This document shows, piece by piece, positions 53,996-64,000 of a stretch of 64,000 bases of DNA. A program made the translations under genes and the position numbers. The notes below the pieces were generated by a model. The model was not told the origin of the DNA, searched no databases, and was given only the letters and a program-made list of their open reading frames with translations. The first letter of the stretch is position 1. Each line of letters opens with the position of its first letter. The DNA is taken from the NCBI GenBank assembly GCA_043228905.1, contig JBHGNT010000005.1:18724001-18788000 (forward strand). The letters run 5' to 3'. The DNA is from Azolla caroliniana (Eukaryota > Polypodiophyta).

Positions 53996-55560
53996 ATGGC
54001 ATCAACATGCAGCTCGTCAGAAATGAGTCTAAGGAAGTTTGATGGATCAAACTTTAACTTCTGGAAGGAGCAGATGCAAGACTATCTAATAGTCAAGAGG
54101 CAAATCAACCCCATCCAAACCGAAAATGCTCTAGAAGGATACAAGCCGAACGAATGGTAGAAGCAAGATAGAATTGTCTGTGCCACAATTTAGATGCACT
54201 TGTCGGAGTCAATACTTATCGCCGCCACAAATATATATTTGATTTGGCACCTCTACAACCTGCAAATGAAAGAATCTGACTCGGTCCAAGCACACCTGAA
54301 CAATTACGAAAGTTTAAGCTCCCAGATTTTAGCTCAAGGGACGAGAATCAAAGATTAACTAAGAGCAATGTTGGTCATGAGTAGTCTCCCCCTTTCGTGG
54401 GACACTTTCGTTACAACTATGTGCAATGCTTCTATTGTTGATGTGAAGTACTCCGAAGTTACGAGAGCAATACTGACTGAAGCAGTTCGAAGGAAATCAT
54501 TTGCAAAAGATTCGGTAGATGAAGCTTATGTAGTACAAGGTTCAAGTGACTGACCGAACAATCAAGGAAGAAGTTATTCCCGGCCATGGTTGTTTAAGTA
54601 CTTGTATTTAATGTTTAAATACATATAGTACCTCATCATTTGTATAGTACGTACTATACCTCAATGTTGTTCAGCCAAATATCATGTACATTTGTCCAAT
54701 ACGGTATTTAACCTATTTATAAAAAAACAAGTATAATACGTATGTATAAAGAAAATGTAAGTAAAAGCCCAACAAAAACCAAAAGAAAAAAAAGATTTTA
54801 GTGAAAAAGAAGCCAAAGGAAGGAAGGAAGAAGAATAGAAGAAACGACGATGAAGAAGAAGAAGAAGAAGAAGAAGAGAGAAAAGAAGACATAAACATGT
54901 CCTAACTCAAAGTGTGATAATCGCAGAAGATAGAAGAAGACGAAGAAGAAAACGAAGAAAAGAGAAACCTATCATGAGTGTGATAATCGTAGACGAATCC
55001 TCAATCTATGAAGGCATAATTGTAAATAATTACAATTTGAAGTAGAACATCGTGATACACACTTACATTGATTTATAGAACAAGGGAATGTCGACATCCA
55101 TATTGCTACAAGTATTTTAGGATGTGAAATGTTCAAATGTATTATATGCATTTTAGGATGTAGAACTATATTGTACATCACAAAGTTGTGTAAACATAGA
55201 TGTTTTTTATAATATTATAGATATTTTTAGAAAGGTAAATAATTTTCAAATTCTAGAAGTATTTAACGTACTATACGTAAAATACGTATTTTATGTATTT
55301 AACATATTAAGAAAATGTATTTAACGTATTTTTAAATTGGGAGGTACTATATGCGTATTAATATGTTATATACGTATGGTATCCGTACCGTACTTAACGT
55401 ACCTAACAACCTTGTTCCCGACCATTGACAAATTAGGAAAGCTAGAGCAAGTCCAGGGAAAATCAAATATGCAATTATTGCAAAACACCTAGACATATCA
55501 ATGTTGACTGCTGCACCCTCAAAGCTAGAAACGAAAAAGCTCAGAGTTAACCACAAGGGG
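53996..55560 (+). pseudogene. Copia K gag, split by a hAT-like insertion
   Basis: ATG 53996 opens MASTCSSSEMSLRKFDGSNF and NFWKEQMQDYLIVKRQINPI, the UBN2-type gag of Tork/Tnt1-like Copia. Stops lie near 54158 and 54192. 54368-54553 has LVMSSLPLSWDTFVTTMC. The frame enters RSYSRP, is broken by the insert 54585-55414, and resumes with the zinc knuckle CNYCKTPRHINVDC near 55465. The knuckle keeps C-C-H-C spacing but lacks the usual glycine. Confidence 0.82.
54585..55414. mobile_element. hAT-like non-autonomous element, 830 bp, in Copia K gag
   Basis: Ends CATGGTTGTTTAAGTAC and GTACCTAACAACCTTG are imperfect inverses (13 of 16). Flanks TTCCCGGC (54577-54584) and TTCCCGAC (55415-55422) form an 8-bp duplication with one change. 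Both ends are rich in TACGTA, TTTAACGTA and GTACC words, the subterminal repeats transposases usually bind. A GA-rich (GAA)n microsatellite sits at 54849-54880. No coding domain. Confidence 0.82.
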
Positions 55561-57180
55561 TGGCCGGCAAGAGGAGATCAACTACATCGGCGCCTCCGCC
55601 GAAGTATTGTCGAATGACCCGAACATACTATCCATTGAAAATCGAGTCCAATCAGAAGTTCTACTTACGATCGAGGAATCGAGCACATAGTTCTTGGATT
55701 CAAGTGTGTCCTACCACATGACTCCCCATAGATCCCCATTTCAGCAATACTCGAACCGGCACTCCGACGCAATTCGAGTCAGAAACTCGCAACATTGCGC
55801 TATAATTGGAATCAACATTGTAGAGCTCAATCTCCCGGGAGGCTCTACATTAGTACTACACAACGTCCAACACGTTCCTGAGCTGTCAAGACCATTGATC
55901 TCAGTCGAACAGTTTGACGAAGACAACATTCGTGCTAGCTTCTCATCAGGAGGGTGGACACTTCACAAGGGGAACCTCCTGCTTGCGTGAAGACCAAAAG
56001 TACATTCTTTGTGCCCATTATATGTCACACTTAGAGAGGGTGACTTGTTACTGGCTGATATTCCTATGTCATCGTTATGGCATGGATGACTCAGACACCT
56101 CAGTAAGGCCGACATCACACATTTATCCAAAGCCGAATATATCCCCAAACTCTCCTTTTTGGATCACCAGTTCTATGAGCATTGTCAGTATGGCAAGTAG
56201 GTCGCAGCCTCACACCCAACGGCATCACCAAAAGAATCAAGTCCACTTGATTCAGTCCATTCGGACATTTGTGGCCCGATGCCACATCAGTCCCTTGGTG
56301 GTGCCTCCTACTTCGTCAGTTTCATTGACGACTCGACCAGGAAAGTGTGGGCTTATCTTATCAAAACCAAAGATAAAGTGTTCTCAGTCTTTTTCGAATG
56401 GCTCGCAATGGTAGAGAATCAATCCAATCGAAAGCTGAAATGCCTTTGGACTGACTACAGAGGAGAGTTCAAGTAAGAAGAATTCATCAGATTTTGTCGA
56501 TAGCGCGACATCAAATGTGAATACTCGGCACCACACAGTCTGGAGCAAAACGGAATTGTCGAACGGATGAATCAGACAATTAAAGAACGGATAATATCCA
56601 TTCTCCAACACTCCACACTATCGGATGGCTTCTGGGCAAAGGCCCTACTTGCAGTAGTACACATAATCAATATGTCACCGAGTAGGCCTCTAAGACTTTG
56701 AATACCTCGAGACTTATGGACCAATAGAAAGCCGAATTACAACAAGTTGAGGATTTTTGGGTGCGAGGCATACTCCCTCATACCAAAAGACGACCGCCAC
56801 AAACTTGAACCAAGGTCCAGGAAATGCATTTTTCTTGGTTATGGACCAGACGGCAAGTTTGGAAACCGACTCTAGGACCCCGAGCACAGACAAATAATTT
56901 AAAGTTCGACCGTAGTGTTCAATGAGCTAGTTATGCACAAGACAACGGAAAGGCCTATTGAAGTCCGAAGGGTAACTTTCTCATATGTGCCAGCCCTTCA
57001 TGATGGCCCAACCCATAACATGAGGTCGGCTTCATGGGTAGCCGAATCCTCTCAAACCAACTCGACAACGCCCGACTCAGCACAACTGAATGATTTGGCT
57101 TTGGACCATCCGACTCTGACACCTGATGCGACTAGTCCACTCTTCGGTCGGGATTTGCCAAGCCAGCTAGCAATGTAAGT
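55561..57180 (+). pseudogene. Copia K protease, GAG-pre-integrase, integrase and linker
   Basis: 55694-55990: MDSSVSYHMTPHRSPFQQYS (protease D kept, DSGAS altered) and LHNVQHVPELSRPLISVEQF. GAG-pre-integrase around 56080-56180 is frame-shifted (HGMDDSDTSVRPTSHIYP). 56279-56476: MPHQSLGGASYFVSFIDDST, LKCLWTDYRGEFK, where the usual DNGGEF is DYRGEF. Then SLEQNGIVERMNQTIKERII near 56545 and INMSPSRPL near 56665 in broken frames. 56915-57178 is the variable linker before RT. Collinear with Copia E, more decayed. Confidence 0.8.
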
Positions 57181-57736
57181 TTTACATGCGGATCGTGAAT
57201 TGAGGAACTATCTCCTGGGGCTCTTGAGAGATGTCATAGAACTGACTCAGTAGCTCTGGCTTAGGGATCTACCAATGAAAGAGGCGAATGAACCTATCTT
57301 GGAGTTCTTGGAAGGATGAAAACTCCCCCAAGTCATGTTGGGAGTACCGGTTCACTGCTTGCCCATCAAGAGACAAGTCGAACTCCGTGATCTTTGATGT
57401 CTTTGCATCAGCCACGACCAAGCGCTGGGACACATGGTTAGCTTGCCATGTGGTAAGGAAAGTGCGAACATGCGCTTCCACGTCGGCTCCCTTGTTGTAT
57501 CTAGGGTAGGGGTAGGGCATTGTGTCGATGTTGGAATCCTCCCGTAACACCGAAAAGGGGTTATCGTCGGGTTGGTCAACCTCAGAGGTACTGTCGCTTA
57601 TCGAGATTGGATCGAGAGCGACAACCGATTGGGCATCCGAGTCTGGGGGAGGTTGCACTGTGAGAGCGGAGTCAATAACACTCTCTTCTTGTTCGGCACG
57701 TCGGGATGTCGTCTGAGTGCGTATCCCTTGGGGCAC
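57181..57736 (-). pseudogene. Gypsy O gag fragment
   Basis: ATG at 57736 (MPQGIRTQTTSRRAEQEESV), an acidic N-terminal region, then the gag core: MPYPYPRYNKGADVEAHVRT, FLTTWQANHVSQ, EFDLSLDGQAVNRYSQHDLG, ELQDRFIRLFHW, a stop at about 57269, and PKPELLSQFYDISQEPQEIV reaching 57181. The WQ...LxGxAxxWY-like and QF..I.Q.P.E.V patterns are those of plant Ty3/Gypsy gag. It cannot be tied to L/G/I because those lack gag. Confidence 0.75.
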
Positions 57737-58500
57737 GTTGTTACGGCGACCAAGTCTTTCTCCTACGCATGTTCATTGTGGACTCACTGCGTGAACTGGG
57801 CGTGCCGAATTGTGTTACTCCCTTTTGGAGAAAACACCTTCGATTACCCCTCCTGAGTAATTGGTTCAAGGTATTGTGATGCAAAGGAGAGTTGAAGTCT
57901 CAACGCCCTATCGAGATTGTTGGCCGAGTCGCTAAGGGGTATATGAATTTCCCAATGCTCTTGGCTGTTATTTGGATTGTTCCACTAGGATGGGATTATG
58001 ACCCCCGAAATAAGAAAGATATGTTCTGGGATCAGCCACAATTGATCCTCCAATACAAACCAAACTTATATATGTATGTATGTATATATATATATACATA
58101 TCAGAATATAAAAGAGACAGAACACTGAAGTTACCCACAAAATGTATATTCAATTAAAGTGCAACACACAGATACAAGTACCAATTACTATCAGTAAAAC
58201 ACTCACCCACCCACTATTCTTCTATTCCTATCCTAGTCCTCTCTTTTTCTCCCTCCTCTTCTGTGTTCACTAATACCCGATATATATAGTCCCCTTATGG
58301 TTGGCGTTTTCCACCCGTTCCTTCCTTAATATTCGGCTTCTTTTGTTCAGTTGCTAGTGCTCAGCTCTCTTTGATTCATTTCACACCTTGTGACACTTGT
58401 CCCACCGGGTAACAAGCAACACTCCAAGATTTGGATGGTGGCATCATCAAATTTCCAAGTGTAAAAAACTGAAATGATGTTGGGATTCGTGAATGGGATA
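57737..58500 (-). repeat. Presumed leader and 5' LTR of Gypsy O
   Basis: Minus-strand TATA box (GGGGACTATATATATCGGG) near 58280 with a CT/AG-rich leader between it and the gag ATG. A (TA)n tract lies at 58075-58095. LTR limits could not be set. Confidence 0.4.
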
Positions 58501-58549
58501 AGAGTCATCATTCAAGGAACCATTGGGCTCGAGCAATGACAAAGGCACC

Positions 58550-58996
58550 TGCAAAAATTGGGGAACAATAAATTCCATGTATTGTTAAAACCAAGTATAA
58601 GGACTGGTTAGATAACATAAAAAGAATACGACAAAGAAAGGTGCAAGAGGGAGATTGGGTGTTAGTATATGACAGTAGCTTGGATAATCAATACAATATT
58701 ATTCACAAGTTCGTAAAAAAATGGTTTAGACCTTATGAAGTTAGGAAAATAACAGATAAGCCCACATATTTCCTCAATGAATTAGATGGGACAGAAATTC
58801 TATTCCAATTGTGGAAAAAAGTATTAAACTATTTAAAAAGAGGGAGTCACTAAAGTCGGAATTTTATGAACAAGAAGAAGAACTAAGAGAATCTAAAAAA
58901 GTGGTGGATGAACTCTACACAACCAATGTGCAAGTTCAAAGGGGGTGGGGTGTCATGAAGGAATTGCTTCACGATATTATATTAAGAGACATTTGA
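58550..58996 (+). pseudogene. Gypsy-type integrase C-terminal fragment
   Basis: 58641-58853 reads MQEGDWVLVYDSSLDNQYNI, then KKWFRPYEVRKITDKPTYFL and NELDGTEI, matching the SH3-like GPY/F module at the end of Gypsy integrases (GDLVL...KW.GPY.....YxLxELDG), followed by LKRGSH. Upstream codons from about 58556 stay open apart from one stop. 58811-58996 adds a charged helical tail. No other pol domain adjoins it. Confidence 0.6.
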
Positions 58997-59014
58997 GAGA
59001 CTTGAACCCATAAC

Positions 59015-59618
59015 TAGCAATGGGCATGGTTTTGGTTCAAACCAAACCAAACCATTAAGCCATGGTTTAACAGTTCATTGGTTCCAAAAAAATGTAATGG
59101 TTTGGATTTTCAATAAACGGTTCAATTTGATTTTAAAACTCGGGTTTATGGTTTTATAAATTTAAATGGTTTGGTTTAAAGGTTTTTGGTTAACTTTTTT
59201 TTCACCTTAATAGTTTATTAATTTAATGGTTTAATTAATAGTTTTTTATTAATTTAACTTAAATGTTTATTTAATTTAATGGGTCAATTAAGGTTTCTTT
59301 TATTGATTTAATAAATCTAACTTAAATTATTATTTAATTTAATGTATTTTTGTTTATTTAGATTTTTAATTAGTTTGACTTAAATGGTCAGGTTTAAAGT
59401 TTTTCTTAAATGATTCGATTTGGTTTCAACTTTTCTCTAACGGTTTGGGTTTAAATGGTTTAGTTTTCCTTTTCTTAAATGGTTTGGTTTAAATGGCTTG
59501 AGAGTTCATAAACAGTTTGGTTTGGTTATTATTTATATAAAACGATTTGGTTTTGGTTCAATTCTGTTTCTTTGCCTTGAAACTGAACCGAACCGAAACC
59601 AAATCATGCCCATTGCTA
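59015..59618. mobile_element. hAT-type MITE 1 of the 59-61 kb cluster, 604 bp
   Basis: Ends TAGCAATGGGCATGGTTTTG and AAATCATGCCCATTGCTA are inverses; 8-bp duplication CCCATAAC at 59007-59014 and 59619-59626 is perfect. The interior consists of many copies of TGGTTTGGTTTAAATGG-like words. No coding capacity. Confidence 0.92.
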
Positions 59619-59753
59619 CCCATAACCTTATATACCAAGTACAAAGTACATACCATCAGGATAAATTATTGTTTTTATATAATTATATTTTCATCATCAT
59701 ACTTATGTCGAACTATTTTCATGCATGAGAGCTCAGACGATCAAGATGGCTAT

Positions 59754-60143
59754 TAACAATTAGCAATGGTTCGGTTTTAATGGTTTGAAATTGAGTTTTA
59801 AATCATTTGATGGTTTTTAAATTTTTAAATATTTTTTTTTTTTTTTGAAAACAACCTTTTCATTTTTAAACCTAATTCTCACATTTTAGGAAAAATCTTT
59901 AAATTTTTGAAAATTTAAAATTTGAAATAATGAAAATTTTAAAATTTTAAAATTTTGAAGTTTGACCTAAGTTGAAAACTAAAACCAAACCACAAACTGC
60001 AGGTTTAGCAGTTTGGATTTTCACCAAACGGTTTGGTTTAAATGGTTTTAGTTAACAATTATATGGCTCGGTTTAGGTTTCAAATTTTTTAAATGGTTTG
60101 GTTTGGACACTCTTGAACCGAACTCAATTGTTGCTGATTGTTA
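59754..60143. mobile_element. hAT-type MITE 2, 390 bp
   Basis: Inverted ends TAACAATTAGCAA and TTGCTGATTGTTA, perfect 8-bp duplication ATGGCTAT (59746-59753, 60144-60151). Same GGTTTGGTTT interior as MITE 1 plus AAAATTTTAAAATTTT tracts shared with MITE 3. Confidence 0.92.
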
Positions 60144-60510
60144 ATGGCTATCACACATCACATGCTTTGCATGCATGCCATGCACCCTCACATCGTCATA
60201 TGCATATGAACACCTATATAAAGAGAGGGAAGGGAGGAATGAAGGAATCAATCAAGGGATAAGTTAAGATAATTAATTAAGAAAAACAAGTTAGCTCATT
60301 TGCAAAGAGTCTTGTGTTTTGAAATTGAAGTCAAGGGTTCAACACCGGAGTTTGGTAGAGAAAAGTTTCATCTTTGCAATCGAGCATATTGTAAAATTAG
60401 TAAAAGCTTGTATTTTCAATATAAAGCATATTCTTATCGTATACTCTTGCTTCTTAAATCATACATGGTCATTGTCTCTCATATGTGATTGTCTTTCTCA
60501 TACACATTAC
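60144..60510 (+). other. Spacer between MITEs 2 and 3, with a TATA-like and a tRNA-like stretch
   Basis: CTATATAAAGAGAGGG at about 60212 is TATA-like. TTAGCTCATTTGC near 60291 and GGTTCAACACC near 60338 resemble RNA polymerase III A and B boxes at the right spacing, suggesting a tRNA-derived SINE head starting about 60285. Open frames at 60300-60513 show no domain. Confidence 0.3.
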
Positions 60511-60987
60511 TAATAGTCAGCAATAGTTCGGTTTGAATCGAGTTGAAGCGTGAAACCACGATTTAAATGGTTCAATTTAGTTCAGGTTCAAGTTTTTTTT
60601 AACAATTCGGTTTGGGGGGTGAACAATTCAGTTTGGTTCGGTTTCAACGGTTAGAAACTGTAGTTAAAACGATTTAATGGTTTTAAAAAATATATATTTT
60701 TCATTTTTAAACCTAATTTTCACATTTTAGGAAGATCTTTAAAATTTTGAAAAATTAAAACTTAAAATAATGAAAAATTTTAAAATTTTAAAATTGAAAT
60801 TTGACCTAAGTTGAAAACTGAAATTGAACCATGAAACCGTGGTTTTAATGGTTTAATGGTTTAGATTTTTTTTAACAGTTTCGATTCAAATGGTTTCGTG
60901 GTTTGATTTGGTTTGGTTCAAGTTTCAAAATTTTAAACGGTTCGGTTTTGACACTCTCAAATTGAACCAAACCGTTGCCGATTGTTA
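60511..60987. mobile_element. hAT-type MITE 3, 477 bp
   Basis: Inverted ends TAATAGTCAGCAATAGTTCGG and CCGTTGCCGATTGTTA, perfect 8-bp duplication CACATTAC (60503-60510, 60988-60995). Interior matches MITE 2 (CATTTTTAAACCTAATTTTC and TTTGACCTAAGTTGAAAACT occur in both or nearly so). Confidence 0.92.
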
Positions 60988-61990
60988 CACATTACTTTTC
61001 ACTCTTATTCCTCCTATCCTTAATCTTTGTGACATCAGTGTGCAAGCCTTATAAAAATTTGTTCAATTTCCCCTTAGCCTTAGTTTCTGTGACTTCGCCA
61101 CACGAACCACAACTACCCCAACAACATGTGACTAGGTATAACTGTCATTGCATAGGTGCACCTCAACGAGCGCATCCTTGCACTCGCCAACAAAGGGTTC
61201 ATCACGATGTGGTTGTAGTTTCCATGTCGATGTTAAAGTGAATGGATGAGACGATGACCATTTTAGTATATGGAAGTCATAATGGTCATGTTCCAGGAGG
61301 ATGTATAACATTTGCCATCCCACCCAAATGTATTAAGTTGTTGCAAAGATGACATATTTGATGTTTGGTGTGCAAGGAATGTTACATGGATGAGCATGCA
61401 AAACGAAGCATATCATAAGTCCAAGGCTAGTCCATTAGAACTTGTTACTTTTAGATTCTTTATGATACCAAAGGAGGTCCATGATATGGCTAATACGTAA
61501 AAAATAAATTGGAAGTGCATTGTCAGAAGTTGATCGATCTTTGATGATGCAAGATACCTATGCACTCCGAGATCTAGGGAAAGTGGCTCAAGTCTAGCCA
61601 TACTCGTATGGTCCAAATGGATCTCCAACCCGACAACCATTTACCATAAATGGATGTCAGAATTTTCTTTCAGACTTAGAAGTTATCTGAATTGAAGTGA
61701 TTTGATGTCCGACTTTGAGTCGGGCTATTGCCCTGACTTGGCCAGGCTATTGTTTTGAGTCAGGTTGCTACCCTAAGTCGGTCGGGCTACTGTAGTCAGG
61801 GAGTAAGGCTTCTGGTGATAGAGGCTCTCAGGCTATCGGAAACTCGCGTGCTTTTTTGCTTTTTTTGGATTAAGATCTGACGGTGCAGATCCGCATTCCC
61901 TCGCCCTGCAAGGCCTCATTATGATTTGGGTGCAAAAATAGACGCGAGCGAATGTATGTATGTATGTGTATGTATGTATGTATGTATGTA

Positions 61991-62023
<33 letters not shown>

Positions 62024-63405
62024 ATGTATACCAGATGTCCCTCAGATCTTTCTCTCCTACTGCGCCTGTCTGTGGATCTCTCTGTAGCTTCCTGGATCAG
62101 CTGCTTCTTCATCGCCTTCTCATACATAGGTAACCCTATCCATTTTCATCTTCATCTCTTTCTTTCTTGTTTCCTGTTCATTGTTCACTCTCACTCTCTC
62201 TCTCTGACTCCTCACCTCACTTCTCATTTCTTTTGCACATTTTCAGTACATGTTTAACCTGTTTTCCCTCCTGATTCCTTCATTTGTGATGGGCTTATTG
62301 CCCCCTTTTTTCTAGATTTGTTTTTCACCTTTTTGTAATTTTCTAGGTTTCCATTCATGGTATTTTTTTTTCCTGGTATTTCATTCATAGGATCACGTGT
62401 AATTTAAGTTCTTCTTCTCATTTTATATCCACGGTAAGTAGTTTTCTTGTGTTTCTTCGTCATGGTTCATTTTTCTTGTTTTATTTTTTCACTCATGGTT
62501 TCAGAATCTTCAGCTCTTTTTCTTTGATTCATCGTCTTGCTTCTTAATTTTTGTTTCTTTATTTTGTCCCTTTTGAATTTTGTTTACTTTATCTCCATCA
62601 GTTTGACTTCTTTGATGGAAGGAAGTTTCATTAATCTGCTTCAAAAAATGTTTTCTTAGAGTTTAGTTTAGTTTAATTTTAGTTCAAGTGTTTTTTCATT
62701 CTAGCACAGTTAACTTTCTGTAGTTCTAACACCATCAATTTGATAAAAAAACTTCATCATTTTTGTATATTTTCTTTGATTGCTTTCATTGACTTCAATT
62801 TTGTGTAAAAATGCAGATGATTTAAGGCTCTGAACTTCTCATTTCTTTAAGTTGAGAAGAGCAAGAAGAAGAAGAAGAAGAATCCAGGTGCTCAGGACAG
62901 AACTTCCAAACACTACATAAGCCAAAATAATAAAGAAAAGAGAATCAAAAGGTAATAAACTTTCATCAAAACATCGTTGAAATGCTTAATGATAGATATC
63001 TCAATATTTTCTAAAACATCTTTCTAAACTTTCGAGGGTTTTTCTACCTTGAATTTCAAACTTTAATATGCTCTAAACGTGATAGTTGTTCTTTTCCCGA
63101 ACAATATGAATCTATCATCATTTTTTCCTTTAATACCCATATGGCATGCTCCCATTTATGACAATCATGGGTTTGCTGGCTTATGGTGTTCAATGTGCTT
63201 TGTGGTGTGAACATCAACTATGGTTAAATATAACCAAGGTATGTCTACAATATCTTGGTACTCTTGATTATTGACGTAGGTGGGGAGGTGAATCTCATTT
63301 ATGTAAAAGGGTATATTTTTTATATGAAAAGAATTCCTTTCATAGAAAAGTATACAATGGGATATGTCCTTTAACTTTTAAGTCTCTTCATTGGTGTTTG
63401 GAAGT
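60988..63405. other. AT-rich DNA, possibly with spliced untranslated exons
   Basis: No protein domain found; 61312-61500 (+) is open but unrecognised. From about 61870 to 62960 the layout resembles a transcription unit with untranslated exons: the promoter-type word GATCTGACGGTGCAGATC near 61875, a CT-rich leader ending in a donor-like ATAG|GTAACC near 62128, a second donor-like CCACG|GTAAGT near 62431, then long T-rich intron-like DNA, an acceptor TGCAG at about 62817 and a purine-rich exon ending AAAAG|GTAATAAAC near 62951. All of this is signal-based inference. Confidence 0.25.
61951..62030. repeat. GTAT/GT microsatellite
   Basis: Tandem ATGT repeats interrupted by a (GT)n core of about 16 bp. 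Produces meaningless open frames on both strands. Confidence 0.95.
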
Positions 63406-63436
63406 AACAATTGGCAACGGTTTGGTTTGGATTGAG
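63406..63436 (+). mobile_element. Orphan terminus of the 59-61 kb MITE family
   Basis: TAACAATTGGCAACGGTTTG is the terminal sequence of MITE 3 (inverse of its right end TTGCCGATTGTTA plus CGGTTTGG). It runs only about 30 bp before the Copia P sequence starts, so this copy is truncated. Confidence 0.6.
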
Positions 63437-64000
63437 AGGGTCAACGCCGATCGTCGGCGTTTGAGCCGGTCCCCATACATCCGAGTGTATGACGTCGAGG
63501 AGGCCTTTGCTTGCGGAGCTCTCCTTTAGGAATGGGAGTCGATGTTGTTTGCCGAGTTGACATGCTTCGCATACTCGGTCGACTCGAATGTCGGAAGTCC
63601 GATGATGACTCCCTTTGTTTGCATAGCTTAGAGCCGTTGGAGGTTGATGTGGCTGATTCTCTTGTGCCACAACTCGATGTTCGTCTCGGTTTTGAGACCT
63701 TTAGCATACATGGCCGATTTCACCTCGTTCGAATCGAGGATGAACATGCGACCATCTCTTTGTCCCATGGCTATGAGTCGGCCATCTTTCTCGATGAAAC
63801 AACCTTCGTTGTTGAAGCGGACTTGCATGCTTTGCTCCACGATTTGGCCGACTGAGACCAAATTCTTCGTTATTGTGGGAACGTGCAAGACATTCTTGAT
63901 GCAAGTTTGTTCACCGTCTTTCCCGAATGGGACATTGCCGATGTGCTGAATGGGTTGTGTGGTGTCGTCACCCGTCTCTATGACGCCGGGTCGATCGGGT
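63437..64000 (-). pseudogene. Copia P protease/GAG-pre-integrase/integrase start, runs off the window
   Basis: Minus frames contain LHVPTITKNLVSVGQIVEQS near 63890, CFIEKDGRLIAMGQRDGRMF near 63790, NIELWHKRISHINLQRL near 63640, then CEACQLGKQHRLPF and LDVIHSDVWGPAQTPTIGV near 63500-63580. This order is the protease tail, the GAG-pre-integrase HxxxC zinc module and the integrase start of a Tork/Tnt1-like Copia, a lineage different from A-F. Upstream protease residues continue past 63900 in frame toward the window end. It is cut on its downstream side at about 63437. Confidence 0.8.

Larger units (their letters stand above)
53120..57180 (+). mobile_element. Copia K, from partial 5' LTR to the integrase linker
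   Basis: Plus-strand member of the E/M family: LTR remainder 53120-53386 (ends CCCAACA), primer site TGGTATCAGAGT at 53389-53400, gag, an 830-bp inserted hAT-like element, protease, integrase and linker. It ends near 57180 against a Gypsy gag in the opposite orientation. RT, RNase H and 3' LTR are missing. Confidence 0.82.

Noticed and set aside
54713-54898. Minus-strand poly-Ser/Phe open frame
   Set aside because: Produced by a (GAA)n microsatellite within the hAT-like element.
54571-55428. A 14-bp target duplication around the insert in Copia K
   Set aside because: TTATTCCCGGCCAT/TTGTTCCCGACCAT looks like 14 bp, but this counts the element's terminal CAT as flank. Placing the ends at CATGGTT/AACCTTG gives an 8-bp duplication and hAT-like CA/TG ends.

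Overview
The window is nuclear DNA from a land plant. The evidence is one leucine-rich-repeat receptor kinase gene with a 996-bp GT-AG intron, plant Ty1/Copia and Ty3/Gypsy families primed by initiator tRNA-Met, LINE remnants, and several short hAT-type inverted-repeat elements with 8-bp target duplications. The kinase gene is strongly C/G-rich at third positions at its 5' end and A/T-rich at its 3' end, a gradient best known from grasses and other monocots, but I cannot name the species.

Layout. 1-2.5 kb is AT-rich and holds nothing I recognise. 2.55-2.76 kb is a promoter-proximal G-box repeat. 3.11-7.96 kb is the only host gene I can support, a long LRR receptor with a kinase-like domain that lacks the usual catalytic residues. 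8-11.8 kb is intergenic DNA with a 24-bp minisatellite, a 0.3-kb direct repeat and two LINE fragments. 11.87-30.5 kb is a stack of nested insertions. Copia C is split by Copia B (TSD CATTG). B is split by Copia A (TSD CTTTA). A is split by a deleted chromovirus N (TSD TCTCG/TCTTG), by a 5'-truncated Gypsy L, and by a 372-bp hAT-type MITE whose empty site is preserved in A's other LTR. A separate Copia fragment M interrupts C on the right.

30.55-45.3 kb holds Gypsy G, split by the young, nearly intact Copia F (32.27-37.73 kb, TSD CCGCT). It is followed by Copia H, Copia E inserted in H's gag, and Gypsy I. 45.3-50.7 kb holds Copia J, whose 5' LTR contains a 1.87-kb insertion with 194-bp and 104-bp tandem repeats, then Gypsy R (LTR, gag, start of protease). 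50.7-58.9 kb holds a tRNA-like sequence, a MITE, a second chromovirus N2, Copia K (itself hit by an 830-bp hAT-like element), a Gypsy gag O and an integrase tail. 59-61 kb is a cluster of three related hAT-type MITEs. 61-63.4 kb is AT-rich with possible spliced untranslated exons, and the window ends inside Copia P.

Two signals stand out. First, Gypsy L, G and I all carry, after the integrase and in sense orientation, an extra reading frame with a conserved N-terminal domain and (in L and G) a very long coiled coil. I do not recognise this protein. Second, the LTR of Gypsy R carries a dense array of heat-shock-element pentamers in 5-bp phase just upstream of its TATA box. Almost every element here is broken. 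In the accessory frame most stops are TAG or TGA at places where CAG or CGA is expected, as cytosine-methylation decay would produce.
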